Shown here: in pieces, positions 26,925-35,126 of the stretch
Position numbering within the stretch: the stretch's first letter is position 1
Layout: every line of letters begins with the position of its first letter
NCBI RefSeq assembly: GCF_002930645.1
Contig: NZ_PSNW01000002.1
Coordinates: 372,001-436,000, forward strand
Reading direction: 5' to 3'
Length of the DNA stretch: 64,000 nucleotides
From: Solimonas fluminis
GTDB lineage: Bacteria; Pseudomonadota; Gammaproteobacteria; Nevskiales; Nevskiaceae
Notes under the pieces: generated by a model
Database searches by the model: none
What the model was told of the DNA's origin: nothing
What the model saw: only the letters and a program-made list of their open reading frames with translations
Made by a program: the position numbers and the translations under genes

Positions 26925-27914
26925 TCACGGCTCGCGCCCGATGCGCAGCACCAGCTTGCCGCGGACGTGGCCGGTCTCGATCTCGCGGTGCGCGGCCGCG
27001 GCGTCCTCCAGCGGGTAGCGGCCGGAGACGTGCACGCGCAGCTGGCCCTGGGCCTGCAGCTGCAGCAGTTCGGCCAGGCGTGCCGCGGAGCGCTGGCTGC
27101 GCACCGCCTGCACGCCGAAGAGCTCGGCCTTGATGAAATCCACCAGCGTGACGATGCGGCGGCGCTGGCGCACCAGCTCCACCGATACGTACAGGGCCTG
27201 GCCGCCGGCGGCGTCCAGCGCCGCGTCGATTCCTTGCGGCGCCATCGCGCGCAGGCGTTCCAGCAGCCCGGCGCCATACTCCACCGGCTCGGCGCCGAGC
27301 ACGCGCAGGTAGTCGTGGTTGCGCGTGCTGGCGGTGCCGATCACGCGCAGGCCGCGCGCCCGCGCGAGCTGCACCGCCATGCTGCCGACGCCGCCGGCGG
27401 CACCGTGCACCAGCAGCGTCTCGCCGCGCTTCAGCGCCAGCGCTTCCAGCGCGGTATGCGCGGTCTGCCCGGAGGCGGACAGCGCCGCCGCTTCGTCCCA
27501 GGACAGGATCGAGGGCTTGTGCAGCAACTGCGCGGCCGGCACCACGACGTACTCGGCGCAGGCATTGAGCAGCGTCCAGCCCAGCACCGCCTCGCCGTGC
27601 CGGAAATGCCCGATCCCCTCGCCGACGCGATCCACCAGGCCCGAGAATTCGTTGCCCGGCGTCACCGGCAGGCGGGAGGTGAAGGCGCCGCCCTGCGCGA
27701 AGAAGCCGCGGCGCAGGGCCGCGTCCACCGGCTGCAGGCCGGCGGCGATCACGCGCACGCGCAACTCGCCGGGACCCGGCTCCGGCAGCGGGCGGCGGCC
27801 GATCTTCAGCACCTCGGGTCCGCCGTATTCCTCGATCAGCAGAGCGCGCATGGCGGCGGGAGCCGCGGGGCACGAGGCAGCGGCCTTCAGGCGGACAACG
27901 ACGGGGCTGTTCAT
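26925..27914 (-). CDS. NADPH:quinone oxidoreductase-like zinc-free dehydrogenase
   Basis: A 329-residue medium-chain dehydrogenase of the quinone oxidoreductase type. It has an N-terminal GroES-like domain and the nucleotide-binding motif LLVHGAAGGVGSMAVQLAR in the middle. It lacks the zinc cysteines. It is expected to reduce quinones or enones with NADPH in the cytoplasm. It is divergent from soxR with a perfect SoxR box between them, so it is a likely direct SoxR target activated by redox-cycling compounds. ATG 27914 was taken; ATG 27851 (MRALLIEEYG) matches the usual family start and is an alternative. Confidence 0.82.
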   Translation of the reverse strand: MNSPVVVRLKAAASCPAAPAAMRALLIEEYGGPEVLKIGRRPLPEPGPGELRVRVIAAGLQPVDAALRRGFFAQGGAFTSRLPVTPGNEFSGLVDRVGEGIGHFRHGEAVLGWTLLNACAEYVVVPAAQLLHKPSILSWDEAAALSASGQTAHTALEALALKRGETLLVHGAAGGVGSMAVQLARARGLRVIGTASTRNHDYLRVLGAEPVEYGAGLLERLRAMAPQGIDAALDAAGGQALYVSVELVRQRRRIVTLVDFIKAELFGVQAVRSQRSAARLAELLQLQAQGQLRVHVSGRYPLEDAAAAHREIETGHVRGKLVLRIGREP

Positions 27915-27948
27915 GCTTGACCTCTTCAGGGCTGGGGATCAGCATAGA

Positions 27949-27968
27949 ACCTCAACTTAAGTTGAGGT
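27949..27968. promoter_or_regulatory. SoxR box
   Basis: ACCTCAACTTAAGTTGAGGT is a perfect 20-bp palindrome of the SoxR-binding type (CCTCAA...TTGAGG). It lies 7 bases before soxR and 34 bases before the divergent oxidoreductase start. SoxR would control the oxidoreductase and probably its own gene from this site. Confidence 0.88.
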
Positions 27969-27975
27969 CAAGGAC

Positions 27976-28428
27976 ATGCCTTCTCCCTTCGACGAGCTCA
28001 GCGTGGGCCAGGTCGCCAAGCGCAGCGGCGTCGCCGTTTCCACGCTGCACTTCTACGAGAGCCGGGGGCTGATCCGCAGCCGCCGCAATGCCGGCAACCA
28101 GCGCCGCTACACGCGCGACACGCTGCGCCATATCGCGATCATCCGCGTGGCGCAGCGCGTGGGCATCCCCCTGGAGACCATCGGCGCGGCGCTGGCGAAG
28201 CTGCCGGAAGGACGCACGCCGACGCTGGCGGACTGGACGCGGCTGTCGCGCAGCTGGCGCGAGGAGCTCGATGCGCGCATCGAGCAGCTGACGCAGCTGC
28301 GCGACCAGCTCACCGACTGCATCGGCTGCGGCTGCCTGTCCATCGAGCGCTGCCGCCTGCGCAACCCCTACGACAAGCTGGCGGCCGAGGGTCCCGGGCC
28401 CCGGCGGCTCCTGAAGCCGAAGGACTGA
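27976..28428 (+). CDS. soxR: Redox-sensitive transcriptional activator SoxR
   Basis: A 150-residue MerR-family regulator. The N-terminal winged helix ([25 protein letters not shown]) is followed by the dimerisation helix and the [2Fe-2S] ligands C115, C118, C120 and C126 ([12 protein letters not shown]). This is the exact C-x2-C-x-C-x5-C spacing of SoxR. Oxidation of the cluster by redox-active compounds activates transcription. There is no soxS here. The adjacent quinone oxidoreductase is the evident target, as in non-enteric bacteria. Confidence 0.93.
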   Translation: MPSPFDELSVGQVAKRSGVAVSTLHFYESRGLIRSRRNAGNQRRYTRDTLRHIAIIRVAQRVGIPLETIGAALAKLPEGRTPTLADWTRLSRSWREELDARIEQLTQLRDQLTDCIGCGCLSIERCRLRNPYDKLAAEGPGPRRLLKPKD

Positions 28429-28475
28429 GCAAGATCCGGCAAGTATTCCCGCCAGAACGGGTACAGACTGTGGCC

Positions 28476-29009
28476 ATGAACGAGGGACTCTGCCTGTTCG
28501 ACACCCCCATCGGCCGCTGCGGCATCGCCTGGGGCGAGCGCGGCCTGCTCGCCACGCAGCTGCCGGAAGCCAGCGACCGCCACACGCTGGCACGCCTGCG
28601 GCGGCGCCACCCGGCCCTGCAGGAAGCGCTGCCTCCCCCGGCGGTGCAAGCCGCCATCGGCGGCATCGTCGCGCTGCTCGGCGGCGAGCCCCGGGACTTG
28701 ATGGAGGTCGCGCTGGACCTGGAGGGCCTGCAGGATTTCGCGTTGCGGGTCTATGAGCTGGCCCGCGCGATCCCGCCGGGGCAGACGCGGACCTACGGCG
28801 AGCTGGCGACGGCGCTGGGCGATCCGGCCGCGGCGCGGGCGGTGGGCCGGGCGCTGGGCGCCAACCCGTTTCCCATCGTCGTTCCCTGCCACCGCATCCT
28901 CGGTGCGGGCGAGTGGAGCGGCGGCTTTTCCGCGCACGGCGGCGTGGAAACCAAGAAGAAGCTGCTGCGCATCGAGGCGGGCGGCAAAGGGCAGCAGGAT
29001 CTGTTCTGA
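28476..29009 (+). CDS. ogt: Methylated-DNA--protein-cysteine methyltransferase
   Basis: A 177-residue O6-alkylguanine-DNA alkyltransferase with the active-site VVPCHRIL motif (C138), the helix-turn-helix [22 protein letters not shown], and the closing [18 protein letters not shown] typical of Ogt. It repairs O6-methylguanine by irreversible transfer to the Cys. It starts at ATG 28476; a GTG two codons earlier is possible. It complements the non-catalytic ATL encoded at 9908. Confidence 0.9.
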   Translation: MNEGLCLFDTPIGRCGIAWGERGLLATQLPEASDRHTLARLRRRHPALQEALPPPAVQAAIGGIVALLGGEPRDLMEVALDLEGLQDFALRVYELARAIPPGQTRTYGELATALGDPAAARAVGRALGANPFPIVVPCHRILGAGEWSGGFSAHGGVETKKKLLRIEAGGKGQQDLF

Positions 29010-29016
29010 AAGGCCT

Positions 29017-29076
29017 GCGGGAGCGGCGCAAGTCGCGATTTTCGCGCAAGAAGATCGCGGCTCGCGTCGCTCCCGC
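29017..29076. repeat. REP-type palindrome (diverged)
   Basis: GCGGGAGCGGCGCAAGTCGCGA (left) and ATCGCGGCTCGCGTCGCTCCCGC (right) form an imperfect inverted repeat related to the 9344 REP. It follows the ogt stop by seven bases. Confidence 0.7.
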
Positions 29077-29139
29077 GAGCGCATCGGCCTTGACCCGCAT
29101 GCCCCGCAGGCGTGTACTGGCCTCCCAGGATTCCCGACC

Positions 29140-29985
29140 ATGACAGCCACGACCGTATTCGAAAGCGCATCGCTGGCGGTGACGGACTACCGCTGCGGTG
29201 CCGGCCCGCAGGACCGGCCGTTCACCGAGCTGCACGGCGCCTACTCGGTGTCCTATGTGCGGCGCGGCAGCTTCGGGCTGCACAGCCGCGGCAGCCGCTT
29301 CGAGCTGGTGGCCGGTTCGGTGATGATCGGCCGGCCTGGCGACGAGTACCTCTGCACCCACGATCACCATGTCTGCGGCGACGAGTGCCTGTCGTTCCGC
29401 CTGTCCGCGGCGCTGGTGGATTCGCTCGGCGGCGGGCTCAAGCCCTGGGGCCAGATCGGCCTGCCGCCGCTGCCGCAGCTGGTGGTGCTGGGCGAACTGG
29501 CCCAGGCCGCCGCCGCAGGCGGCAGCGATGTCGGCGTGGACGAGGCGGGCCTGCTGTTCGCCGCGCGTTTCGTCGAGCTGGTGGGCGGATCGCGGCGCAA
29601 GCCGCCGGAGGCCGCGCCACGCGACCGCCGGCGCGCCGTCGAGGCGGCGTTGTGGCTGGACGAGAACTCGGCGGGCGAGGTGGACCTGGAGCGGGCCGCG
29701 CGCGAGGCCGGCCTGAGCCCGTTCCACTTCCTGCGCCTGTTCGCCAAGGTACTGGGCGTGACGCCGCACCAGTACCTGCTGCGCGCGCGTCTGCGCCGTG
29801 CCGCTCGGCTGTTGGCCGAGGAAGAGCGCTCCATCACCGACGTGGCGCTGGACGTGGGTTTCGGCGATCTTTCCAACTTCGTGCGCAGCTTCCACCGCGC
29901 CGCCGGCGTCTCGCCCCGCGGCTTCCGCCTGGCGGCGCAGGGCGACCGCAAGATTTTCCAAGAGAAGATCGCCGTCCGTGCCTAG
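29140..29985 (+). CDS. AraC family transcriptional regulator
   Basis: A 281-residue regulator with an N-terminal cupin-like sensor (about 1-110, with [13 protein letters not shown]) and a C-terminal double helix-turn-helix (about 180-281, [31 protein letters not shown] ... [20 protein letters not shown]). ATG 29140 is the first start after the REP. It precedes the VOC and DUF3237 genes by about 30 bases in the same direction and may regulate or be co-transcribed with them. The effector is unknown. Confidence 0.85.
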   Translation: MTATTVFESASLAVTDYRCGAGPQDRPFTELHGAYSVSYVRRGSFGLHSRGSRFELVAGSVMIGRPGDEYLCTHDHHVCGDECLSFRLSAALVDSLGGGLKPWGQIGLPPLPQLVVLGELAQAAAAGGSDVGVDEAGLLFAARFVELVGGSRRKPPEAAPRDRRRAVEAALWLDENSAGEVDLERAAREAGLSPFHFLRLFAKVLGVTPHQYLLRARLRRAARLLAEEERSITDVALDVGFGDLSNFVRSFHRAAGVSPRGFRLAAQGDRKIFQEKIAVRA

Positions 29986-30016
29986 TCTGGTCTCCACCCA
30001 TCAAGGAGACCACGAC

Positions 30017-30388
30017 ATGTACGACCACCTCGGTTTGAGAGTGAGGAACCTGGGCGCCAGCCTGCGCTTCTACGAGGCGGCGCTGGCGCCGCTGGGCCAT
30101 GGCGTCTGCATGCAGGACGATCATGGCGCCGGCATCGGCCCGGCGGGCGAGCCGGCGCTGTGGCTGCATGCACAGGCCCGCACCGCCGGCTCCGGCGTGC
30201 ACGTCGCCTTTCGCGCGCCGGACCGCGCGGCGGTGGATCGCTTCCATCGCGACGGCCTCGAGGCGGGCGGACGCGACAACGGCGCGCCGGGCCTGCGCCT
30301 GGACTACGGCCCGCATTACTACGCGGCCTTCCTGATCGACCCTGACGGCAACAATGTCGAGGCGCTTTGCCTGAGGGCCGGGTCATGA
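30017..30388 (+). CDS. VOC/glyoxalase superfamily protein
   Basis: A 123-residue protein of the vicinal-oxygen-chelate fold, starting MYDHLGLRVRNLGASLRFYEAAL and ending YYAAFLIDPDGNNVEALC. These are the usual beginning and end of single-domain glyoxalase/dioxygenase-like proteins. The reaction is unknown. An AAGGAG ribosome site precedes the ATG. Its TGA overlaps the start of the DUF3237 gene. Confidence 0.82.
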   Translation: MYDHLGLRVRNLGASLRFYEAALAPLGHGVCMQDDHGAGIGPAGEPALWLHAQARTAGSGVHVAFRAPDRAAVDRFHRDGLEAGGRDNGAPGLRLDYGPHYYAAFLIDPDGNNVEALCLRAGS

Positions 30389-30864
30389 CGCAGCAGGCCA
30401 CCACGCTGCCCGGCTGCGAGTACCTCTTCACGCTGCACAGCCCCACCGGCGGCCTGCCGCAGGCCATCGATGCCTCGCTGACGATCTACCAGGCCGGCCC
30501 CGGCGGCTGGGCGCGTGGCCCCAGGCTGGAGGCGCAGATCCTCGCGCCGACCGGCGACTGGCTGCGCGCCATGCCCGGCGGCAGCCTGCGCGTGGATGCG
30601 CGCATGACGCTGCAGGCCAGCGACGGGGCGCTGATCCACGCCAGCTACGGCGGCGTCATCGGCATTGCGCCGGAGAACTTCGCGCGCATGGGCGGCGGGG
30701 GCACGCTGACGGCGCAGGAGATGTATTTCTTCACCACGCCCTGCTTCCAGACCGCGCACCCGGAGTACGCCTGGCTCAACCGGGTGCAGGCGGTCGGCCG
30801 GGCGGTGGAACTGAAGGGCGGGCCGGAGGGCTACGTGCGCTACGAGGTGTTCGCGCTGCGCTGA
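30385..30864 (+). CDS. DUF3237 family protein
   Basis: A 159-residue protein matching DUF3237 in pattern: LEAQILAPTGDWLR, GSLRVDARMTLQASDGALIHASYGG and the late FFTTPCFQTAHPEYAWLNRVQAVG. The function is unknown; the fold is a small beta-barrel. It is coupled to the VOC gene (ATGA), suggesting work in the same catabolic step. Confidence 0.78.
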   Translation: MTQQATTLPGCEYLFTLHSPTGGLPQAIDASLTIYQAGPGGWARGPRLEAQILAPTGDWLRAMPGGSLRVDARMTLQASDGALIHASYGGVIGIAPENFARMGGGGTLTAQEMYFFTTPCFQTAHPEYAWLNRVQAVGRAVELKGGPEGYVRYEVFALR

Positions 30865-30891
30865 TCCGGGCGGATCGGTTAGGCTGGCTGC

Positions 30892-31467
30892 ATGAGAACA
30901 CCCGTCACGCTGTTCCTGCTGGCCGCCAACATCGCCATCTTCGTGCTGCAGACGCAGGCGCCGGACGGCCTGATCCCACGCTATGCGCTATGGCCGCTAG
31001 GCGAGGGCTTCCAGCCCTGGCAGGTGCTCAGCAGCGCCTTCCTGCACGGCAGCCTGCTGCACCTGGGCGTGAACATGCTGGGCATCTGGACCTTCGGCCG
31101 CGAGCTGGAATCCGCGATGGGCTCGCTGCGCTACCTGTGGCTCTATGCGGTGAGCGTGCTCGCGGCGGCGGCGACGCAGCTGGTCGCGGTGAGCTTCGGC
31201 GATCCGGTGCCCACGGTCGGGGCCTCGGGTGGCCTGTTCGGCCTGCTGGCGGCCTATGCGATCCTGTTCCCGCACCGCAAGCTGATCCTGCTGTTCCCGC
31301 CGATCCCGCTGCCGGCGCCACTGTTCGTGCTGCTCTACGCCGCCTTCGAACTGTACGCGGGCGTCACCGGCACGCTGTCCGGCGTGGCGCACTTCGCGCA
31401 CCTGGGCGGTCTGGTCGGCGGGCTGCTGGTGCTGCGCGGTCGCCGCCGGCGGCTCAGGTCACGATGA
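30892..31467 (+). CDS. Rhomboid family intramembrane serine protease
   Basis: A 191-residue six-helix membrane protein. The catalytic Ser is S112 in VGASGGLFG and the catalytic His is H170 in HFAHLGG, giving the rhomboid Ser-His dyad. The conserved HLGVNMLGIW loop-helix is also present. It cleaves transmembrane segments of unknown clients in the inner membrane. Its last 14 bases overlap the convergent NTF2-like gene. Confidence 0.85.
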   Translation: MRTPVTLFLLAANIAIFVLQTQAPDGLIPRYALWPLGEGFQPWQVLSSAFLHGSLLHLGVNMLGIWTFGRELESAMGSLRYLWLYAVSVLAAAATQLVAVSFGDPVPTVGASGGLFGLLAAYAILFPHRKLILLFPPIPLPAPLFVLLYAAFELYAGVTGTLSGVAHFAHLGGLVGGLLVLRGRRRRLRSR

Positions 31468-31906
31468 CCTTGCTGCGCTCCAGCCGCGTCGAGACGATCT
31501 TCCAGCCCTCGGGCCCGAGCCGGTAGCGGTCGTGGTACCAGCCCCAGCCGTTCAGCGTGGCGAACGGCAGGCGCGCCAGGCCCGCGTCCTGCACCCAGAT
31601 GCGGTCGTTCATCGGCCAGCGCGCCTGTGCCTCGGTGTCGGACAGCAGCTCGATCTCCGGCATGAAGCCCATGTGCATGGTGATGCTGCCCTGCAGCATG
31701 TAGACCGTGTTCTCGGCGAAGGCATCGGGGTCGCGGCGGTGGAATGCCGGGTCGCGCGTAGGCGATTCCGAGCGGAAGTCGGTCTCGGCGCCGTCGGCGA
31801 AGACCGAGCGCAGCAGCGCGGCATCCTTGCTGTCCACGCCGCGGAAGTAGCGCGCCTTCAGCGCCTTGATCTCCTCCAGGGCGAGCAGCCTTTGCAGTTC
31901 CGTCAT
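31454..31906 (-). CDS. SnoaL/NTF2-like protein
   Basis: A 150-residue protein with the cone-shaped NTF2-like fold pattern: an N-terminal helix (TELQRLLALEEIKALKARYFRGVDSKD), DLLRSVFADGAETD-type middle segment, and a closing WKIVSTRLERSKVIV strand. Family members are hydratases, isomerases, dehydrases or ligand binders. No catalytic role can be fixed. The ATG at 31906 is the only start before the helix. The gene is transcribed towards the rhomboid gene. Confidence 0.75.
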   Translation of the reverse strand: MTELQRLLALEEIKALKARYFRGVDSKDAALLRSVFADGAETDFRSESPTRDPAFHRRDPDAFAENTVYMLQGSITMHMGFMPEIELLSDTEAQARWPMNDRIWVQDAGLARLPFATLNGWGWYHDRYRLGPEGWKIVSTRLERSKVIVT

Positions 31907-32090
31907 GCGGGCTCCGATGCCAGGGCTTGGCTTGGGCAGGTGGGGCCACCATGCCAGCCGGCCCGGCGGCGCGCGTAGTCCGGATGCCGTAGGGGCCGGA
32001 CTGTCGCCGGCCGCCGATGCGAGCTGACCTAGCCCCGGCGGTATAGCGTTGCGGGGGCGGTCCTTTGTAGGTCTACAGGGGAGAACGGGC

Positions 32091-32228
32091 ATGCTCAAGT
32101 ACTTCCGCCACATCACGCAATACATGAACGCGATGGCGCAGCTGCTGGCGGCGGGCCTGCCCGCCGCGGCGGTGATGGAGGCCTTCAAGGGGCCGCTGAT
32201 CGTGCACCGCCCGCCGGCGGCGGCCTGA
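32091..32228 (+). CDS. Possible small protein (45 residues)
   Basis: A short frame reading MLKYFRHITQYMNAM and ending IVHRPPAAA, with GGGGAGA eight bases before the ATG. The middle is amphipathic and Ala/Met-rich, so membrane association is possible. It occupies an otherwise gene-free 332-bp gap between two minus-strand genes. Support is the ribosome site and the non-biased residue composition only. Confidence 0.4.
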   Translation: MLKYFRHITQYMNAMAQLLAAGLPAAAVMEAFKGPLIVHRPPAAA

Positions 32229-32238
32229 GGCCGGATGC

Positions 32239-33267
32239 TCAGGCGTCTTCGCGGCTTTCGCGGAAGCTGCTGGGGCTGATGCCGCTGTCGCGCTTGAAGG
32301 CGCGGGTGAAGTTGGCCACGTCGCGGTAGCCGAGCTGGTAGGCGATCTGCGTGACGCTGAGCTCGCCGCCACGCAGCAGCGCGCAGGCCTTCTCGTGGCG
32401 CACGCGCTTGGAAATCTCCAGGAAGCGGCTGCCCTCCCGTCCCAGCTGCCGGTCCAGGCTGCGCACCGATTGGTTGACCAGGCGGGCGAGGTCCGCCAGG
32501 GAGGGCATGCCCTCCTGCGACTCGCGCAGCATCATCGTGACCCACTCCGTCATCAGGCCCGATTGGGTGGCGTTGCGCAGCAACTGCTCGCAGCGGCCTT
32601 CCGCCATCTTGAGCGCATTGGCGTCGGCCATCGGCAGGTTCTGCGCCACCGTGCCGATGTCCAGCACCATCCGCGCCCCGGGCAGGGGCTCGGAACCGAA
32701 ATGGAAGCGGGCCGGGCGCAGTTCGCGGTACCGCGTGACGTTGCCGGGCTCGGCATAGGAGACGTGGATGTCGTAGCCCGTCAGCGCGGGACCGGCGAGC
32801 CCCTTCACCTGCTCGTGGGTGCTGACCACCACCACCTCCAGCATGAACTGCAGCGCGGCAGGCGACAGGTTCACGACAGGCTGGAAGCGCAGCTCGGCCT
32901 GCTCGCGGCCGCGGACGTACTGCATCCGGAAGGTCGGGGTGATCAGCCGGTAGTAGCGCGCGGCGAGCTGCGCGGCGTAGTCGATCGTGGGGCTGGTCAG
33001 GATGCCGTAGCCGAGGATTTCGTGGCTGCTGGGCTTGATCCCGCGGCCCATCTCGAAGCTGAGATCGCTCCTGCCGGTCACGCGATGGACCTCGGCGACC
33101 AGGCTTTCCAGCTGCGGAACCGTGATCGTGGCATCGGGCCCATGGATCTGCGTGGGCCAGATGCCGGCGGCATGAAGGATGGCGTCCACGTCGAAGCCGC
33201 GATCCTTGAGCAGGTCGCAGAGCGTCGCGAAGTAGCGTGCCGGCATCCGCGTGACGGCGGCGGTCAT
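32239..33267 (-). CDS. AraC family regulator (OruR/ArgR-like arrangement)
   Basis: A 342-residue regulator with an N-terminal arabinose-binding-like sensor domain (about 10-200, IKPSSHEILGYGILTSPTIDYAAQLAARYYRL) and a C-terminal AraC helix-turn-helix pair (about 245-335, SVRSLDRQLGREGSRFLEISKRVRHEKA, IAYQLGYRDVANFTRAFKRDSGISPSSFR). It is divergent from the M24/SDR/wax-synthase genes. GTCATGG-N8-CCATGAC (33263-33284) overlaps its own start and could be an operator. Control of the divergent lipid-type operon is the likely role. Confidence 0.85.
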   Translation of the reverse strand: MTAAVTRMPARYFATLCDLLKDRGFDVDAILHAAGIWPTQIHGPDATITVPQLESLVAEVHRVTGRSDLSFEMGRGIKPSSHEILGYGILTSPTIDYAAQLAARYYRLITPTFRMQYVRGREQAELRFQPVVNLSPAALQFMLEVVVVSTHEQVKGLAGPALTGYDIHVSYAEPGNVTRYRELRPARFHFGSEPLPGARMVLDIGTVAQNLPMADANALKMAEGRCEQLLRNATQSGLMTEWVTMMLRESQEGMPSLADLARLVNQSVRSLDRQLGREGSRFLEISKRVRHEKACALLRGGELSVTQIAYQLGYRDVANFTRAFKRDSGISPSSFRESREDA

Positions 33268-33329
33268 GGCTGGCCATCCATGACAGCATCTTGGCAGAAA
33301 ATGACAAGAGGCAGGAAGGCCCCCTGCCG

Positions 33330-34277
33330 ATGATGGCGCCTCGATTTCCCCAATGGGTGGAGCGCCTCATGAAATTCGACCGGTTCGATCTCGCGGAGCT
33401 GCAGGGCTTTCGCGCCACGCAAAGACTCGCCTACGACTGTGTGCAGGCCGTCGAGGCGCAACTGCGCCCCGGCATGACGGAACTCGAAGCCTGTGCGCTG
33501 ATGAAGAGCTACCTGACGGAGCGGGGCATCGACCAGATGTTCCACGAGCCCTTCGCCTGGTTCGGCGACCGAACCGCATTCCGCGACATCCTCCGCGACC
33601 AGGACTTCCTGCCGAGCGACCGCCGCCTGGAGAAGGGCATGCCGGTGATCCTGGACATCGCGCCCATCCGCGAGGGCTACACCGCCGACATCGGGTTTTC
33701 CACCAGCCTCGGCGGCAACGAGGAAGTGGACCGGCTGCAGCAGGTGCTGATGGAGGCGCGCGACTTCATCCTGCAATCGGTGCGCGCGCGCAAGACCTTC
33801 CGCCAGATCTACCGCGAACTGGACGGCCTGTTGGCCTCGCATGGCCTGCTGAATGTCCACCGCGCCTATCCCGAGCGCGTGCTGGCGCACCGGGTGTTCC
33901 GCTACGAGCATTCGCGCGCGCAGCAGTTCCTGCAGCGCTTTCGCGTGATGGGTTTCGGCCTGCCGAGCTATGTCTACGTGCTGGGCAAGTCGGCGCTGGC
34001 CCGGCTGGCGCCGCGCTGGTTCGAGTCGCCGCTGTGGAACGACGGGCCGGAATCCGACCATGCGCCCTCGCCGGGACTGTGGGCGGTGGAGCCGCACCTG
34101 GCCACGCCCAACTACCGCGTCGGTGCCAAGTGGGAGGAGATCCTGGTGGTAACGGCCGACGATGCCTACTGGCTCGACGAAGAGGTGCCGCATTGCCTGC
34201 TGGCACGCCGCAAGGGCTGGTGGCCCGCGGCAAAGGCCGCGCCGCGTGCCCGCAATCGTGAAGGAGCGCCGGCATGA
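33330..34277 (+). CDS. M24 family (aminopeptidase P-like) protein
   Basis: A protein of about 315 residues with the pita-bread fold of M24 peptidases. LDIAPIREGYTADIGFS carries two Asp metal ligands, VEPHLATPNYRVGAKWEEILVV carries late Glu ligands, and a His-containing AHRVFRYEHS lies between. The family includes Xaa-Pro aminopeptidases, creatinases and non-peptidase hydrolases, so the reaction is open. ATG 33330 was taken; ATG 33369 (MKFDRF) has a GGAG upstream and may be the true start. It overlaps the SDR gene by four bases. Confidence 0.75.
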   Translation: MMAPRFPQWVERLMKFDRFDLAELQGFRATQRLAYDCVQAVEAQLRPGMTELEACALMKSYLTERGIDQMFHEPFAWFGDRTAFRDILRDQDFLPSDRRLEKGMPVILDIAPIREGYTADIGFSTSLGGNEEVDRLQQVLMEARDFILQSVRARKTFRQIYRELDGLLASHGLLNVHRAYPERVLAHRVFRYEHSRAQQFLQRFRVMGFGLPSYVYVLGKSALARLAPRWFESPLWNDGPESDHAPSPGLWAVEPHLATPNYRVGAKWEEILVVTADDAYWLDEEVPHCLLARRKGWWPAAKAAPRARNREGAPA

Positions 34278-35092
34278 AGAGATTCGAGAGGCGCGTCGTG
34301 CTGGTGACCGGCGCGGGCAGCGGCATCGGCCGTGCCACCGCGCAGGCCTTCGCGGCGCGTGGTGCGCTGGTCATCGCCGCCGGCCTCGGCGAAAGCGGGC
34401 TGGCGGAGACGCAGGCGTCGATCGTCCGGGCCGGCGGTCGCTGCGAAACCCACCCGGCCGACGTCTCCGACGAGAGCGCCATGCATGCCCTGGCGAAGGC
34501 CGTGCATCAGCGCCATGACGCCGTGGACGTGCTGGTCAACAACGCCGGCATCGGCGCCGCGGGGCGCTTCCTCGGCACCACGCCGGCGACCTGGGACCGG
34601 GTCTGGGCGGTCAATGTCCGCGGCGTGATGCTGGGCTGCAAGCTGTTCCTGCCGGCGATGATCGCCCGGCGCCAGGGGCATGTCGTCAACATCGCCTCCA
34701 TGGCGGGCTACTTCGCTTCGCCGGAAATGCCGGTGTACGCCGCGTCGAAATCCGCGGTCATCGGCTTCTCCGAATCGTTGCGCGCGGACCTGGCGGACAA
34801 GGGGGTCGGCGTCAGCGCCATCTGTCCGGGCATCGTGAACACCAACATCATCGCCACCACCACGGCCGAGGGCAGCGCGGCGCCCTGGCAGGCCGGTGCC
34901 GTGGACTTCTACCGCAGGCGCAACTATCCACCCTCCCGGGTGGCCCAGGCCATCGTGCAGGCGGTGGAAGACAACGCGGCGCTGGTGCCGGTCACGCCGG
35001 AGGCCTGGATCGGCTACCACCTCAAGCGCCTGGTCCCCGGTGCGGCCCGCGCGCTCGCCGCACGGCCGCTGCCCTTCATGAAAACGCCGTGA
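34274..35092 (+). CDS. Short-chain dehydrogenase/reductase
   Basis: A 272-residue classical SDR with cofactor motif TGAGSGIG near residues 12-19, structural NNAG, and catalytic Ser in NIASMAG with Y155 and K159 (YAASK). It is NAD(P)-dependent. The C-terminal extension (YHLKRLVPGAARALAARP) resembles SDRs that act on long-chain substrates near membranes. The ATG overlaps the M24 stop (ATGA). The position next to a wax-ester synthase suggests a fatty aldehyde or acyl substrate, by context only. Confidence 0.85.
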   Translation: MKRFERRVVLVTGAGSGIGRATAQAFAARGALVIAAGLGESGLAETQASIVRAGGRCETHPADVSDESAMHALAKAVHQRHDAVDVLVNNAGIGAAGRFLGTTPATWDRVWAVNVRGVMLGCKLFLPAMIARRQGHVVNIASMAGYFASPEMPVYAASKSAVIGFSESLRADLADKGVGVSAICPGIVNTNIIATTTAEGSAAPWQAGAVDFYRRRNYPPSRVAQAIVQAVEDNAALVPVTPEAWIGYHLKRLVPGAARALAARPLPFMKTP

Positions 35093-35126
35093 TCGCGCGA
35101 CCGAACGATACCCGCCGAGCCCTGAC

